This document shows positions 39,924 to 48,631 of a DNA stretch of 64,000 nt, piece by piece (position 1 is the first letter of the stretch; every line of letters begins with the position of its first letter). The notes below the pieces were generated by a model. The model ran no database searches. It was not told the DNA's origin and worked only from the letters and a program-made list of their open reading frames with translations. This DNA comes from Streptomyces blattellae. GTDB lineage: Bacteria > Actinomycetota > Actinomycetes > Streptomycetales > Streptomycetaceae. Location of the stretch: positions 1-64,000 of the forward strand of contig NZ_WJBG01000111.1 in assembly GCF_009709555.1 (NCBI RefSeq). The letters are read 5' to 3'. Both the position numbers and the translations under genes were made by a program.

Positions 39924-41142
39924 GGTTCGGCACCAGTTCGTGGTGGACCCAGCCGTGGTCGGGGGCGAGCCCCAGCAGCTCACGCCCGATACCCCGCAGG
40001 ATCACGTCGGAGACGATGATGTGCTGGACGGAGGCGTTGGCGTCGCGGAAGCACCGCTGGATCGCCCCGGCGCGAAGGCCGACTCCTCCGGAGATGCGGT
40101 AGACCTGCTCGCAGACGTCCGCGACGGTGTGGGTGATGTGGTTGACGGCCAGCCGCATGGTGGTCTGCTGACGGTTCGACAGTTCCTCGCCGCGCTCGAA
40201 GGTGCGCTGCACGTCGACCCACGTGTTCCTGAGGTAGGCGGACGCGGCGCGGAACGAGCCCTCGGCCCTGGCCGCCCGCTGGACGAAGTCGTCACCGGCG
40301 GAGCGGTCACCGCGGTGCCGCGCATAGACGGCCAGCTCGTCGAGGACGCGGCGTCCGAGGCCGGCCGCCCACGCGGCATGGAGCAGGCACCCCATCCCCA
40401 TGACGCCGAGGCTGTAGAGCGAACCGCCCCGGTCCGAGTGCCGGATCCGGGCCGGATGTGTCCATTCCGCGGGCACGAACCGCTCGCTGATGGAGTAGTC
40501 GATGCTCCCGGTGGCCGACAGGCCGAGGACGTCCCAGTTGTCGCCGAACGTCACGAACTCTCGCGGGACGACCGTCAGCAGCAGAGCCGGCCGTCCGGTC
40601 GCGTCGAGCTTCGGGCTGCCGTTCTCGAAGACGGTGGCACCCGAATACGCGTGGGTGGTGTGCTTGATCCCGGATCCGTAGCTCCACCGGCCGCTCAGCA
40701 GATAGCCGCCCTCGACCACCTCGGCACGCCCCACCGGTGAGCCCTGTCCGGCCATGACCGGCGAGCCACCGCCACCGAACAGCTCGGCCACGGCGCTGTC
40801 CCCGAGGTACGCGCCGGAGGTCGCGGTGGCCAGCACGATCGCGAGCAGCACCCAGCCCGCGGCCCCGTCGTGGTAGGAGGTCTCCTCGATGACGTCGTAC
40901 ATGTCGAGCGGCGGGCATTCGGCGCCGCCGAGGCTGCGCGGGACCCACAGATCGATGAGCCCGCCGTCGAGCAGCTCCTTCTCCACGACGTCGACGAGCC
41001 GTCGCTCGCGCATGCTCTCCTGCGTGTGTTCCTCCGCGAGCAGCCCCAGCTTCCGTGCCCGGCCGAGCAGGTCCGAGGCGCGGTCGTCGAGCGGTGCCGT
41101 CGCAGGTGGGTTGTCTGGCGTCAAGGCTGCTCCTCGCTCCAT
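39916..41142 (-). CDS. Acyl-CoA-dehydrogenase-fold flavoprotein monooxygenase
   Basis: 408 residues resembling the same group D monooxygenase/ACAD fold as the gene at 32881 (LIDLWVPRSLGGAECPPLDM, GRWSYGSGIKHTTHAYSG, VLGLSATGSIDYS, YRISGGVGLRAGAIQRCFRD). It lacks a recognisable ACAD catalytic glutamate motif, favouring hydroxylation over dehydrogenation. First gene of the leftward series. The ATG at 41142 has no ribosome-binding site, whereas a TTG at 41124 has GAGGAG five bases upstream, so the real start may be six codons in. Confidence 0.8.
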   Translation of the reverse strand: MERGAALTPDNPPATAPLDDRASDLLGRARKLGLLAEEHTQESMRERRLVDVVEKELLDGGLIDLWVPRSLGGAECPPLDMYDVIEETSYHDGAAGWVLLAIVLATATSGAYLGDSAVAELFGGGGSPVMAGQGSPVGRAEVVEGGYLLSGRWSYGSGIKHTTHAYSGATVFENGSPKLDATGRPALLLTVVPREFVTFGDNWDVLGLSATGSIDYSISERFVPAEWTHPARIRHSDRGGSLYSLGVMGMGCLLHAAWAAGLGRRVLDELAVYARHRGDRSAGDDFVQRAARAEGSFRAASAYLRNTWVDVQRTFERGEELSNRQQTTMRLAVNHITHTVADVCEQVYRISGGVGLRAGAIQRCFRDANASVQHIIVSDVILRGIGRELLGLAPDHGWVHHELVPNHV

Positions 41143-41256
41143 TGCGTGGCTGTCCGGTCAACATAGGACCGCCGGCCTCATGGCCTGCGTCTCGATCTGG
41201 GACAGTGGAGCTACGACGGCTCCTCAAGGTCGCCCGGGGCGGCTACGGTTCACCTC

Positions 41257-44200
41257 ATGCTGGACGACGGCGACAGCGGGACGGAGGACGGATCCGTCCT
41301 CGTCCGGGCCAAGCTCGCCATTCCCCCGCTCCCGTCGGCCTTTGTCCCGCGCGCGCGACTCGTCGACCGCCTGCGCGACGTCCTGCGCGGCCACCGCGTG
41401 GTCGCCGTGTCGGCTACGGCGGGTGCGGGCAAGACGACCGCCGTCGCAGAGGCCGCCCGGACGCTCGACACGGAGGTCTGCTGGCTGACCCTCGACCGGA
41501 CCGACTCGGCTCCGGGCAGACTGTTCGTCTACCTCACCGGGGCACTCGCGACCCGTCGTCCCGGCGTCAGGAAGGTCGCCCGGCGGGCCCTCGCCGCCGG
41601 GGCCGGCCATCGCGAGGCCGTCGCCGTCGCGGTCGAGGCGATCGGTGCCGCGCCGCTGGTCCTGGTCGTCGACGAGGTCGAGCAGCTGGGTACCTCGCCG
41701 GAAACCTGGGCCGTGCTCGACGCGGTCATCCGCTTCGGGCCCGAGCACATGAAGCTGATCCTGCTCAGCCGGTGCGCGCTGCCCGACTCGCTCGTCACCC
41801 TGCCGCCGGGTGCCGCGGTGGAGGCGCTGGGGGAGACCGAACTCGCCTTCACCGAGGCGGAGGCCGCCGAGGCGCTCGCCGTGCTGGGCAAGGGCGACAT
41901 CGCGGCCGGCCCGGCCGTACAGGCCACCGGCGGGTGGGTCACGGGTGTGCTGTTCGAAGCGTGGCGTGCCGACGCCCATGTGGCCGGCGCGGGTGGGGAG
42001 GCCGACCCCCTGCACGGCTACCTGTCGACCCACATCCTCAACCGTCTGGAGCCCCGCGACCGGGAGTTCCTCGTCCGCACGTCGGTGCTCGACGAGGTCA
42101 GCGTGCAACGGGCGCGCGCGCTCGGGCTGGACGACGCCGGCGCCCGCCTCGCCGCCCTTCGCCGTGCCCATATCCCCGCCACGTGGAGCGGACAGGGGTC
42201 GCTGCGGTGCCACTCCCGCTTCCGCGAGTTCCTCACCGCCCTGCTCCAGGAACGGGACGGCGACGTCGTGCACGGCCTGTTCCGGGGCAAGGCCCGGGTG
42301 CTCGCCATGGAGGGCCGCCATGAGGAGGCGACGGAGGTGCTCCTGCGCTGCGGTCTGCTCCGGGAGGCCGGGCAGCACGCCGAGAAGGCCGTTCTGACGG
42401 TGATCGAACGGCTGGACCTCGACATCGTGGACCGATGGTCGGCGGCGCTGGGCGAGGAACCGACCGCGTCGAACATGACCACCGCGCGTCTCATGGCGGC
42501 CGTCGCCAGGGACGACTTCCACACCTGCGTCGCGATCGCGGACGACCTCGCCGAGGCGGGGGTACGCGCACTCCTGGCCGCCCGGTCCGGACGGGCCGCC
42601 GCCCTGATGGGATGGGCCTACCTGCTGGCCGGACGGATGGACGACGCGCACGAGGTCCTCTCCGCCGGCACCGGCCCCGATGTGCTGGCCGTCCGGTACG
42701 CGCTGCGGCTGTGGGCCGACGACGCGGGGGCGGACGCGGCCGACGTACCACCGCTCAGCGGGGGCCCGATGGACGCGATCGTCCTGATCGCGATGTACTT
42801 CTCGGGCCTTCTCCGCGAGGTCACCCCGTCGGGGACCTCGCCCTGGATCCGTGAGGTCGCCGGGTGGCACGAGGCCGCCGCGCTGCGCGCCACGGGGCGG
42901 ATCGAGGACGCGGTCCGGATGTACGAGGCGAACCGGACGAGAATGCCCGAGCGCCACGGCCTCACCCAGGCCCTCCTCGGCTCGGAGATACTGCTGGACG
43001 CGGGCCGGCTGGAGGAGGCCGCGGAGCTGTTGCGAGGCGGGCTCGCCCGTGCGCGGAGCGCGGGTGCTCCCGCCTATGAGGTCGGCCTGCGACTGGTCGA
43101 GATCCGCCTCGCCATCCGGCGCGGTGACCTGACCGGGGCGCGCGTGCTCCTCGAACAGCAGCGTGACAATCCACTCGCCATGTCCACCGTCTACTACCGG
43201 GAGATCCTCGACGCCGTCGACGCCTTCCTGCGCCTGCACGGCGGGACCGAGGCCGGTGTCGCGACCGCCGACACGTCGGCCCTGCACCTTCTGAGGAAGT
43301 CGGTGGACAGCATGCGAAAGGGCGGTCGGTTCCTGATCCTGCCGGCCGCGGCGGTCTGTCTCGCCGAGGCCGAGTGGCGGGCAGGCGACGAGGACGGCGC
43401 CGACCGAGCGGTACAGATCGCGCTGGAGGCGTCCGCACGCCAAGGGTCCAATCACAGCATGCTCCGGGCGCTGGCCGACTTCCCGGCAGTGCTGTCACGC
43501 CGTATCGACGGCGAACCGGAGGCGGACTCGATCTGGCACGCCCTCGGCCGGGCACTGATCGCGCAGGACGGCACGGTGACACTGCGCACCGGCCCGCAGG
43601 CCGTGCACCTCGTGGAGTTCGGGGGCAGACCCGTTCTCACCGCCTTCGGCCGTGAACTCCGTCCCGGCATCAGCAAGAGCGTCGAACTCGTCGCCTATCT
43701 CATCGCGCGAGGCGGTGTCGCCGGGCGGACGCAGGCACTGGAGGACCTGTTCGCAGGTCGTCGTGACGACTCCGCCCAGGCGTATCTCCGACAGGCGATC
43801 CGCAAACTGCGTGACGTGCTGCCCGAACCCGACGCGATCCTCTTCGAGGACGGCACCGTGCGCCTGCGCAAGAGCGCGAGGATCACCAGCGACTCCAGCC
43901 GGTTCGAGGCCAGGATCGCCGAGGCCGCGCGGCTACGGGACGAGGATCGCCTGGACGCCCTCGTGACCGCGCTCGGGGTTTATGACCGCGGGCCGTACCT
44001 GGAGGGCCTCACCTCCCTCTGGATCGACGCACAGCGAGACCGGCTCGGCGAGATCGCCACGACCGCGCGGCTGGATGCGGCTGCCCTGGCACTCGATCTC
44101 GGCCGGTTCCAGGACGCGCAGGTGTACGTCGACCTGGCCCTGGAGTCCGACCCCTACCGCGAAGGTGGCTGGCGGCTCGCCATGTCCGTCGCGAATGCAC

Positions 44201-44316
44201 GAGGCGACGACGACGCCGTCCTCGGGCGCTTCCGGCGATGCGAGCAGGCCCTGGCCCGCATCGGCCTCACCCCGGCACCGGCGACCCGCAAGCTCTTGCA
44301 TCAGCTCCGCCGCTGA
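41257..44316 (+). CDS. Large STAND-ATPase regulator with winged-helix and BTAD domains
   Basis: 1019 residues. N-terminal MalT-like STAND ATPase with Walker A SATAGAGKTT (52-61) and LVLVVDEVEQL as Walker B, a long helical TPR-like region (about 340-760), then an OmpR-type winged helix (about 790-875, TAFGRELRPGISKSVELVAY) and a C-terminal bacterial transcriptional activation domain (about 880-1019). Most MalT-like regulators end in a LuxR helix-turn-helix; here a SARP-like module sits at the C-terminus. It is divergent from the catabolic series by 114 bp, so it is probably its activator. A TACGGT box 8 bases before the ATG suggests a leaderless transcript. Confidence 0.85.
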   Translation: MLDDGDSGTEDGSVLVRAKLAIPPLPSAFVPRARLVDRLRDVLRGHRVVAVSATAGAGKTTAVAEAARTLDTEVCWLTLDRTDSAPGRLFVYLTGALATRRPGVRKVARRALAAGAGHREAVAVAVEAIGAAPLVLVVDEVEQLGTSPETWAVLDAVIRFGPEHMKLILLSRCALPDSLVTLPPGAAVEALGETELAFTEAEAAEALAVLGKGDIAAGPAVQATGGWVTGVLFEAWRADAHVAGAGGEADPLHGYLSTHILNRLEPRDREFLVRTSVLDEVSVQRARALGLDDAGARLAALRRAHIPATWSGQGSLRCHSRFREFLTALLQERDGDVVHGLFRGKARVLAMEGRHEEATEVLLRCGLLREAGQHAEKAVLTVIERLDLDIVDRWSAALGEEPTASNMTTARLMAAVARDDFHTCVAIADDLAEAGVRALLAARSGRAAALMGWAYLLAGRMDDAHEVLSAGTGPDVLAVRYALRLWADDAGADAADVPPLSGGPMDAIVLIAMYFSGLLREVTPSGTSPWIREVAGWHEAAALRATGRIEDAVRMYEANRTRMPERHGLTQALLGSEILLDAGRLEEAAELLRGGLARARSAGAPAYEVGLRLVEIRLAIRRGDLTGARVLLEQQRDNPLAMSTVYYREILDAVDAFLRLHGGTEAGVATADTSALHLLRKSVDSMRKGGRFLILPAAAVCLAEAEWRAGDEDGADRAVQIALEASARQGSNHSMLRALADFPAVLSRRIDGEPEADSIWHALGRALIAQDGTVTLRTGPQAVHLVEFGGRPVLTAFGRELRPGISKSVELVAYLIARGGVAGRTQALEDLFAGRRDDSAQAYLRQAIRKLRDVLPEPDAILFEDGTVRLRKSARITSDSSRFEARIAEAARLRDEDRLDALVTALGVYDRGPYLEGLTSLWIDAQRDRLGEIATTARLDAAALALDLGRFQDAQVYVDLALESDPYREGGWRLAMSVANARGDDDAVLGRFRRCEQALARIGLTPAPATRKLLHQLRR

Positions 44317-44359
44317 CCCCGGCTCGGAGGGTCCGCCGACGTCCGGTGCGTATCGGCGC

Positions 44360-44424
44360 GCGCCCCAAAGGGGCACGGGGCTGTGTCGATGTACGGCTGC
44401 CGCCGCGCGGGCGCGACCAGCCAC
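44360..44424 (+). repeat. Dispersed intergenic repeat, copy C (terminator-like)
   Basis: Starts with GCGCCCCAAAGGGGCAC (short hairpin), continues with GGGGCTGT, and ends in GCGCGACCAGCCAC. It lies 43 bp after the stop of the large regulator and is in the same orientation relative to transcription as copy B. Confidence 0.8.
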
Positions 44425-44510
44425 GAGCGGCCCGCACATGACCGACGGTCGATGTGGCACTTCCCGCGGTGCGCTCAGCTACCGCCCTCCGTCCCGTGCG
44501 AGGCCCGGTG

Positions 44511-44540
44511 CCGGCTCGCACGGAACCGGCTCGCACGGAA
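44511..44540. repeat. 15-bp perfect tandem duplication
   Basis: CCGGCTCGCACGGAA occurs twice in a row (44511-44525, 44526-44540) in the 277-bp gap between the converging large regulator and AcoR-type genes. Apart from repeat copy C no other structure or gene is seen in that gap. Confidence 0.9.
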
Positions 44541-44593
44541 CAGGCAGGGCGTGCCCCGGACGCTGCCACGTGGCCTGACCGGGCGGCGTCGTG

Positions 44594-46375
44594 TCAGTGG
44601 GTGGGCGAGCCGAGCAGGATCTCGTCGTCGAGGTTGATCCGGTAGGCGCGCAGTTTGCGATACAGGGTGGCGCGGCCGATGCCCAACGACTGGGCGGCCC
44701 GCAGCTTGTTGCCCGCGCTCTCCTGCAGCGCGCGGATGATCGTGAGCCGCTCGACCTGCTCCATCCGCCCCAGGCCGCGCCCCGGATTCAGATAGGCGCT
44801 GGGCAGGTCGAGGAGGGACAGCTCCGCACCGTGGAACTGGTGCACGACGCCGCGGACGAGTCCCGCGAGTTCGGACGCGTTGCCCGGCCAGTCGTGACGC
44901 ACGAGCGCCCGCAGCAGTGCAGGGGCGACGGTGACGTCCGGCGCGATCTCGCGGACGAGGTGCGGCACCAGATCCAGGACGTCTTCCGGACGCTCCCGGA
45001 TCGGAGGGACGCGCAACTCGACGCCGCTCTCGGCCGGCCGCAGATCTTCGTCCGCCATCTGCCGCTCGGTGCGCGTCAGCAGCAGGCACAACCGGCCGGC
45101 GTCGGCCGCCCGAGCAGCCAACGCCTCGTGCTCCCAGCCCTGCAACATCTCCGCGTGCCGGACGATGACGACACTGCCCCCGCCGCTCAACTCGGCCCTC
45201 ACCTGCGCGACCACCCCGGCGTTCGAGGCCTGCTCGGCGGCAGCCGCGTCGAGCGACACCACGGCGGCACCCGGCCGCGCCCGCTCCGCGATGAGCCGGG
45301 CGAGGAGGAACTTGCCGGTCCCGGGCTCGCCGGTCACCACGACCATCGGGGTGTCGACGGTGATCCGCTCGGCACGGGAACGGACGTGTGCACACGCTCG
45401 GCTCCGGCCGACGAAGGCCTCCGCCAGCGGCGACTCGCCGGTCGGCTCCGCTCGTCGGTCGGTACGGCGACGCTCGGCGCCGACCGCGGTGACCCGGACG
45501 ACGACACCATCGCCCGATCCGACGCCCTCGGCCCGCCGCGCGACGGCCTGCAGGCGACGGCCGTCGGCCAGCGAGAGGGTCACCGTGCCCCATCCGTCGT
45601 CACGCACCACCTTCTCGGCCTGCTGATGGAGGACGGCGCGATCGTCGGTGTCGATGAGCTGGGCCGACGGATTGGCCAGTTCGACGTGGCTGCCGAAGGC
45701 CAGCACCGGGACCCCGTCGGATCGGGCCTCGCGGAGGTAGCCGGCCAGCAGACGGTGCTCGTCTCCGGAGTCGCGCAGCTCCAGCGCCCGCTCCACCGCC
45801 GACGCGGCCAGTCCCGCCGTACCGGCCAGCATCCGGGGATCGAGGTCTGCCAGGGCCACCATGCCGAAGACGCCTTGAGTACGCCGGGTGAGCGGATGGG
45901 TGATCGGCGCGGCACCGCCCACCAGGTCCTGGTGGGCTTGGAGGAAGCACTCCCCTTTCGCGACCGCGGCGGGAGCACCGCTCATCAGGGACAGACCGAG
46001 AGGGGTCGTGCCGATGTGTTCCTCCGCCCACGAGGCACCCGGGAGGAGCCCGAGCCGGCCGAGGCGGTGGCGCAGCAACACGTCCGAGGTCGTCACCTGG
46101 AGCACCTGTCCGGCGGCGCTCGCCAGCACGACGGCGACGGCGGCGCCGTCGTGCAGCGTCGCCAACTGCTCGACCACCGGCCGCGCACACTCGACGAGAC
46201 GGTTCGGGTTCGCATGGCCCGCGTTGGTCACCCGGGGAACCAGGTCGGACCGGCGGATTCCGCAGAGGGCGGACCGGCGCCAGGACTCGGCGATGTCCGC
46301 CGCGCCAGGCAGCTGTGATCGAATCGGTTCGGTCGCGCCGACGGCCGACGACATCCAGTTGGGTTCGGTCGACAT
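44594..46375 (-). CDS. AcoR-type regulator lacking sigma-54 contact motif
   Basis: 593 residues: GAF-type sensor (about 60-200), a degenerate AAA+ domain and a C-terminal Fis-type helix-turn-helix (NKLRAAQSLGIGRATLYRKL). The P-loop is GEPGTGKF (about 349-356), the Walker B region reads GGGSVVIVRHAEML without the usual Asp-Glu, and no GAFTGA motif exists. Streptomyces lacks sigma-54, so it must act as a classical activator. Such GAF/Fis regulators control alcohol and alkane oxidation genes in actinobacteria. ATG 46375 has GGGAG upstream. It diverges from mftR. Confidence 0.85.
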   Translation of the reverse strand: MSTEPNWMSSAVGATEPIRSQLPGAADIAESWRRSALCGIRRSDLVPRVTNAGHANPNRLVECARPVVEQLATLHDGAAVAVVLASAAGQVLQVTTSDVLLRHRLGRLGLLPGASWAEEHIGTTPLGLSLMSGAPAAVAKGECFLQAHQDLVGGAAPITHPLTRRTQGVFGMVALADLDPRMLAGTAGLAASAVERALELRDSGDEHRLLAGYLREARSDGVPVLAFGSHVELANPSAQLIDTDDRAVLHQQAEKVVRDDGWGTVTLSLADGRRLQAVARRAEGVGSGDGVVVRVTAVGAERRRTDRRAEPTGESPLAEAFVGRSRACAHVRSRAERITVDTPMVVVTGEPGTGKFLLARLIAERARPGAAVVSLDAAAAEQASNAGVVAQVRAELSGGGSVVIVRHAEMLQGWEHEALAARAADAGRLCLLLTRTERQMADEDLRPAESGVELRVPPIRERPEDVLDLVPHLVREIAPDVTVAPALLRALVRHDWPGNASELAGLVRGVVHQFHGAELSLLDLPSAYLNPGRGLGRMEQVERLTIIRALQESAGNKLRAAQSLGIGRATLYRKLRAYRINLDDEILLGSPTH

Positions 46376-46455
46376 GGTGAGCTCCCATCATCGCGAGTCG
46401 ACGGGAGACTGGCAGGCGGCCGTGAATAAGCCCGAAAACGTGCGGTTCAGGCGCC

Positions 46456-46503
46456 TTCGACGGCTGCCTTCCACGATCGCTTTCGACGGCCGTTTTCGAC
46501 GGC
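46456..46503. promoter_or_regulatory. Three direct repeats TTCGACGGC upstream of mftR
   Basis: TTCGACGGC occurs at 46456-46464, 46482-46490 and 46495-46503, spaced 26 and 13 bp. They lie just upstream of TAGAAT (46524-46529), the best -10-like box for mftR, so the last copy covers the -35 region. Candidate operator for the divergent AcoR-type regulator or for MftR itself. Confidence 0.5.
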
Positions 46504-46611
46504 CGCCCCTGATGGTGCGGCTGTAGAATTCGGTGTCCGGCACGAGCACCGTGCATCGCCCGGAATCCGGCGTCCCTGAGCAGGACGGGTAGTCGTAAGG
46601 ACACAGAGCGC

Positions 46612-47229
46612 GTGAGCCAGCTTCCGAACAAGGCGACCGCTGCTGCCCCGGCCAGGACGGGCCGTCCGCCCGTCAGCTCACGCAGCGCCCTGGAGCGGCT
46701 TGGTTTCGAGCTCTTCGCCCGGCAGGGTTTCGACCGCACCACCGTCGACGACATCGCCGCCGCCGCGGGCATCGGCCGCCGCACCTTCTTCCGCTACTTC
46801 GCGTCCAAGAACGACCTTGTCTGGGGCGACTTCGGCGAACACCTGATCGGGTTCGAGGAGTTGTTGGCCTCGGCTGATCCCAAGACCTCGATGATGGACG
46901 CCCTCCGCAGCGCCGTCGTCGAGTTCAACCGGTTCGACCCCGACGAGGTGCCCTGGCACCGGCAGCGCATGGAGCTGATTCTGCGCGTGCCCACCCTGCA
47001 GGCGGATTCGACGCTGCGCTATGCGTCGTGGCGGGCGGTCGTCACGAAGTTCGCGGCGGCGCGCACGGGGTTGCCGCCCACCGACATGCTGCCTCGCCAT
47101 GTCGGCCATGCCGTCCTCGCGACCTGTGTCGTCGCCTACGAGCACTGGCTGACCGAGGAGGGGGCGGACCTGAGCCGCCTCCTGGACAAGGCGATGAGGC
47201 AACTCACGGCCGGCTTCGGCCGGTTCTGA
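46612..47229 (+). CDS. mftR: TetR-family mycofactocin regulator MftR
   Basis: 205 residues with an N-terminal TetR helix-turn-helix (FELFARQGFDRTTVDDIAAA, then GIGRRTFFRYFASKNDLVWG) and the family-specific continuation FGEHLIGFEELL. MftR marks mycofactocin loci and in mycobacteria represses mft genes in response to acyl-CoAs. GTG 46612 has AAGGA upstream. Its 3' end overlaps the 3' end of mftF by 26 bp. Confidence 0.9.
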   Translation: MSQLPNKATAAAPARTGRPPVSSRSALERLGFELFARQGFDRTTVDDIAAAAGIGRRTFFRYFASKNDLVWGDFGEHLIGFEELLASADPKTSMMDALRSAVVEFNRFDPDEVPWHRQRMELILRVPTLQADSTLRYASWRAVVTKFAAARTGLPPTDMLPRHVGHAVLATCVVAYEHWLTEEGADLSRLLDKAMRQLTAGFGRF

Positions 47230-48631
47230 CGGCCGCCCGGCCGCCGCGGACGACGCGGGGGTGAAGGGCCTTGCTGGAGCGGCCCTTGAGCGCGGAGAAC
47301 CAGACGCCGGCGCCGTACGCCAGGTCGTCGAGGCGGCGGGCGACGCCGTAGCGGACCGGGTCCAGGCCCGCACTGTCCTTGCGGTATTCAAGAGCGATGT
47401 CCGTCAGCGCGGCGACCGCCGCGGCCCTGCGGACCCTGCCCGACACCGTGCAGCCGAGCGCCGTGAGGGGCCACCAGTGCCTGGTCACCAGGGCGGAGGT
47501 CTGGCTCAGGGCGCCGACGGCTCCACTGGCCGTGAGGGACAGCGCCAGCCGGTACGGGTGCCTGGTTCCTTCGAGCTTACGGGCGATCCGTACCGTGGCG
47601 ATCCCGTACACCGCCCCGGCGGCAGGCAGCGACCAACGCCGCTGGGCGAGAAGCGCCACGATCAGTGCCGTGCTCCACGGCGCGAACACCGCGGGGGCGA
47701 TGAACTGAGGGTGGCGCCGGGCGAGCGGTTCGGCCCCGGTTCCGTACTCCGCCTTGCGCAGGAACCAGTCGCCGAGCCGCACGCGGTGTTCGTGGGCGAC
47801 CTCGACCCGCGGCTCGTAGCGCAACCGCCAGCCGTTCTCGAACAGCCGCCAGCACAGGTCGACGTCCTCACCGACGCGGAGCCTGTCGTCGAAGCCGTCC
47901 CCCAGCGCGTCCACGCGCGCCACGACGCAGGCCGTGCTCGCCCAGGAGACGGGTGTGCCGGGCCGCACCTCGGCCGGTGCCCGGCCCAGGTCGAGCGACG
48001 AGCGGGCCTCTTCGTAGCGCCCGATCCAGTTCGGGGACGCGGCGGTCGACAGGCCCGCGATGCGGGGTACGGCCATGGCGACCCGCGGGTCGGCGAAGTG
48101 CCTGAGCAGCATGGGCGCCGTGTCCGGGCTCAGGACGACGTCGGAGTCGGCGAACACGACGTAGGGCGTGGTGACGAGCCGGAGTCCCGCGTTGCGCGCC
48201 CCGGCGGGGCCCAGGTTGGCGGGCAGGGAGACCAGCCGGGCGCCGTGCCCGGCCGCGACGCCGGCCACCGCCTCGGGGCGGCGTGACGCGTCGTCGACGA
48301 CGATCACCGGGGCGTCCGTCCCGAGGGCCGCGAGCAGCCGGTCCAGCTGACGCGGCCGGTCGCGCACCGGCACGACGACCGTGTACCGGCGGTCCGGGCA
48401 GGGCGGGAGCGCCGTGACATCCGGGTTCGCCATACCGGAATCGAGCAGCCGTTCCGCCAGGATCGCGCTCGCGGTGTCCTTGACGCGTACGGTCCTGCCG
48501 GTCAGCAACGGCCGGGCGCGGGGCGCCAGCCGGAGCAGGCGGGTCGGGAACCCGCCGAGGAGGGCCCGCCCGTCGTCGAGGACCCGGGTGTGCCGGTCCA
48601 GGGTGACGACGAAGCCGTGGGGGAGTGGCAT
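47204..48631 (-). CDS. mftF: Mycofactocin glycosyltransferase MftF
   Basis: 475-residue family 2 glycosyltransferase that adds beta-1,4-glucose chains to (pre)mycofactocin. It has an N-terminal MftF-specific region (PHGFVVTLDRHTRVLDDGRA), the GT-A nucleotide-sugar domain (VVPVRDRPRQLDRLL, VVDDASRR, FADSDVVLSPD, GEDVDLCWR) and C-terminal hydrophobic segments. Its ATG shares one base with the mftE stop (TGATG). Last gene of the mft operon. Confidence 0.93.
   Translation of the reverse strand: MPLPHGFVVTLDRHTRVLDDGRALLGGFPTRLLRLAPRARPLLTGRTVRVKDTASAILAERLLDSGMANPDVTALPPCPDRRYTVVVPVRDRPRQLDRLLAALGTDAPVIVVDDASRRPEAVAGVAAGHGARLVSLPANLGPAGARNAGLRLVTTPYVVFADSDVVLSPDTAPMLLRHFADPRVAMAVPRIAGLSTAASPNWIGRYEEARSSLDLGRAPAEVRPGTPVSWASTACVVARVDALGDGFDDRLRVGEDVDLCWRLFENGWRLRYEPRVEVAHEHRVRLGDWFLRKAEYGTGAEPLARRHPQFIAPAVFAPWSTALIVALLAQRRWSLPAAGAVYGIATVRIARKLEGTRHPYRLALSLTASGAVGALSQTSALVTRHWWPLTALGCTVSGRVRRAAAVAALTDIALEYRKDSAGLDPVRYGVARRLDDLAYGAGVWFSALKGRSSKALHPRVVRGGRAAVRTGRSRP

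Noticed and set aside
44594..46375. Sigma-54-dependent activation of the mft region
   Set aside because: The regulator lacks GAFTGA and Streptomyces has no sigma-54; I also looked for no -24/-12 elements as decisive evidence.
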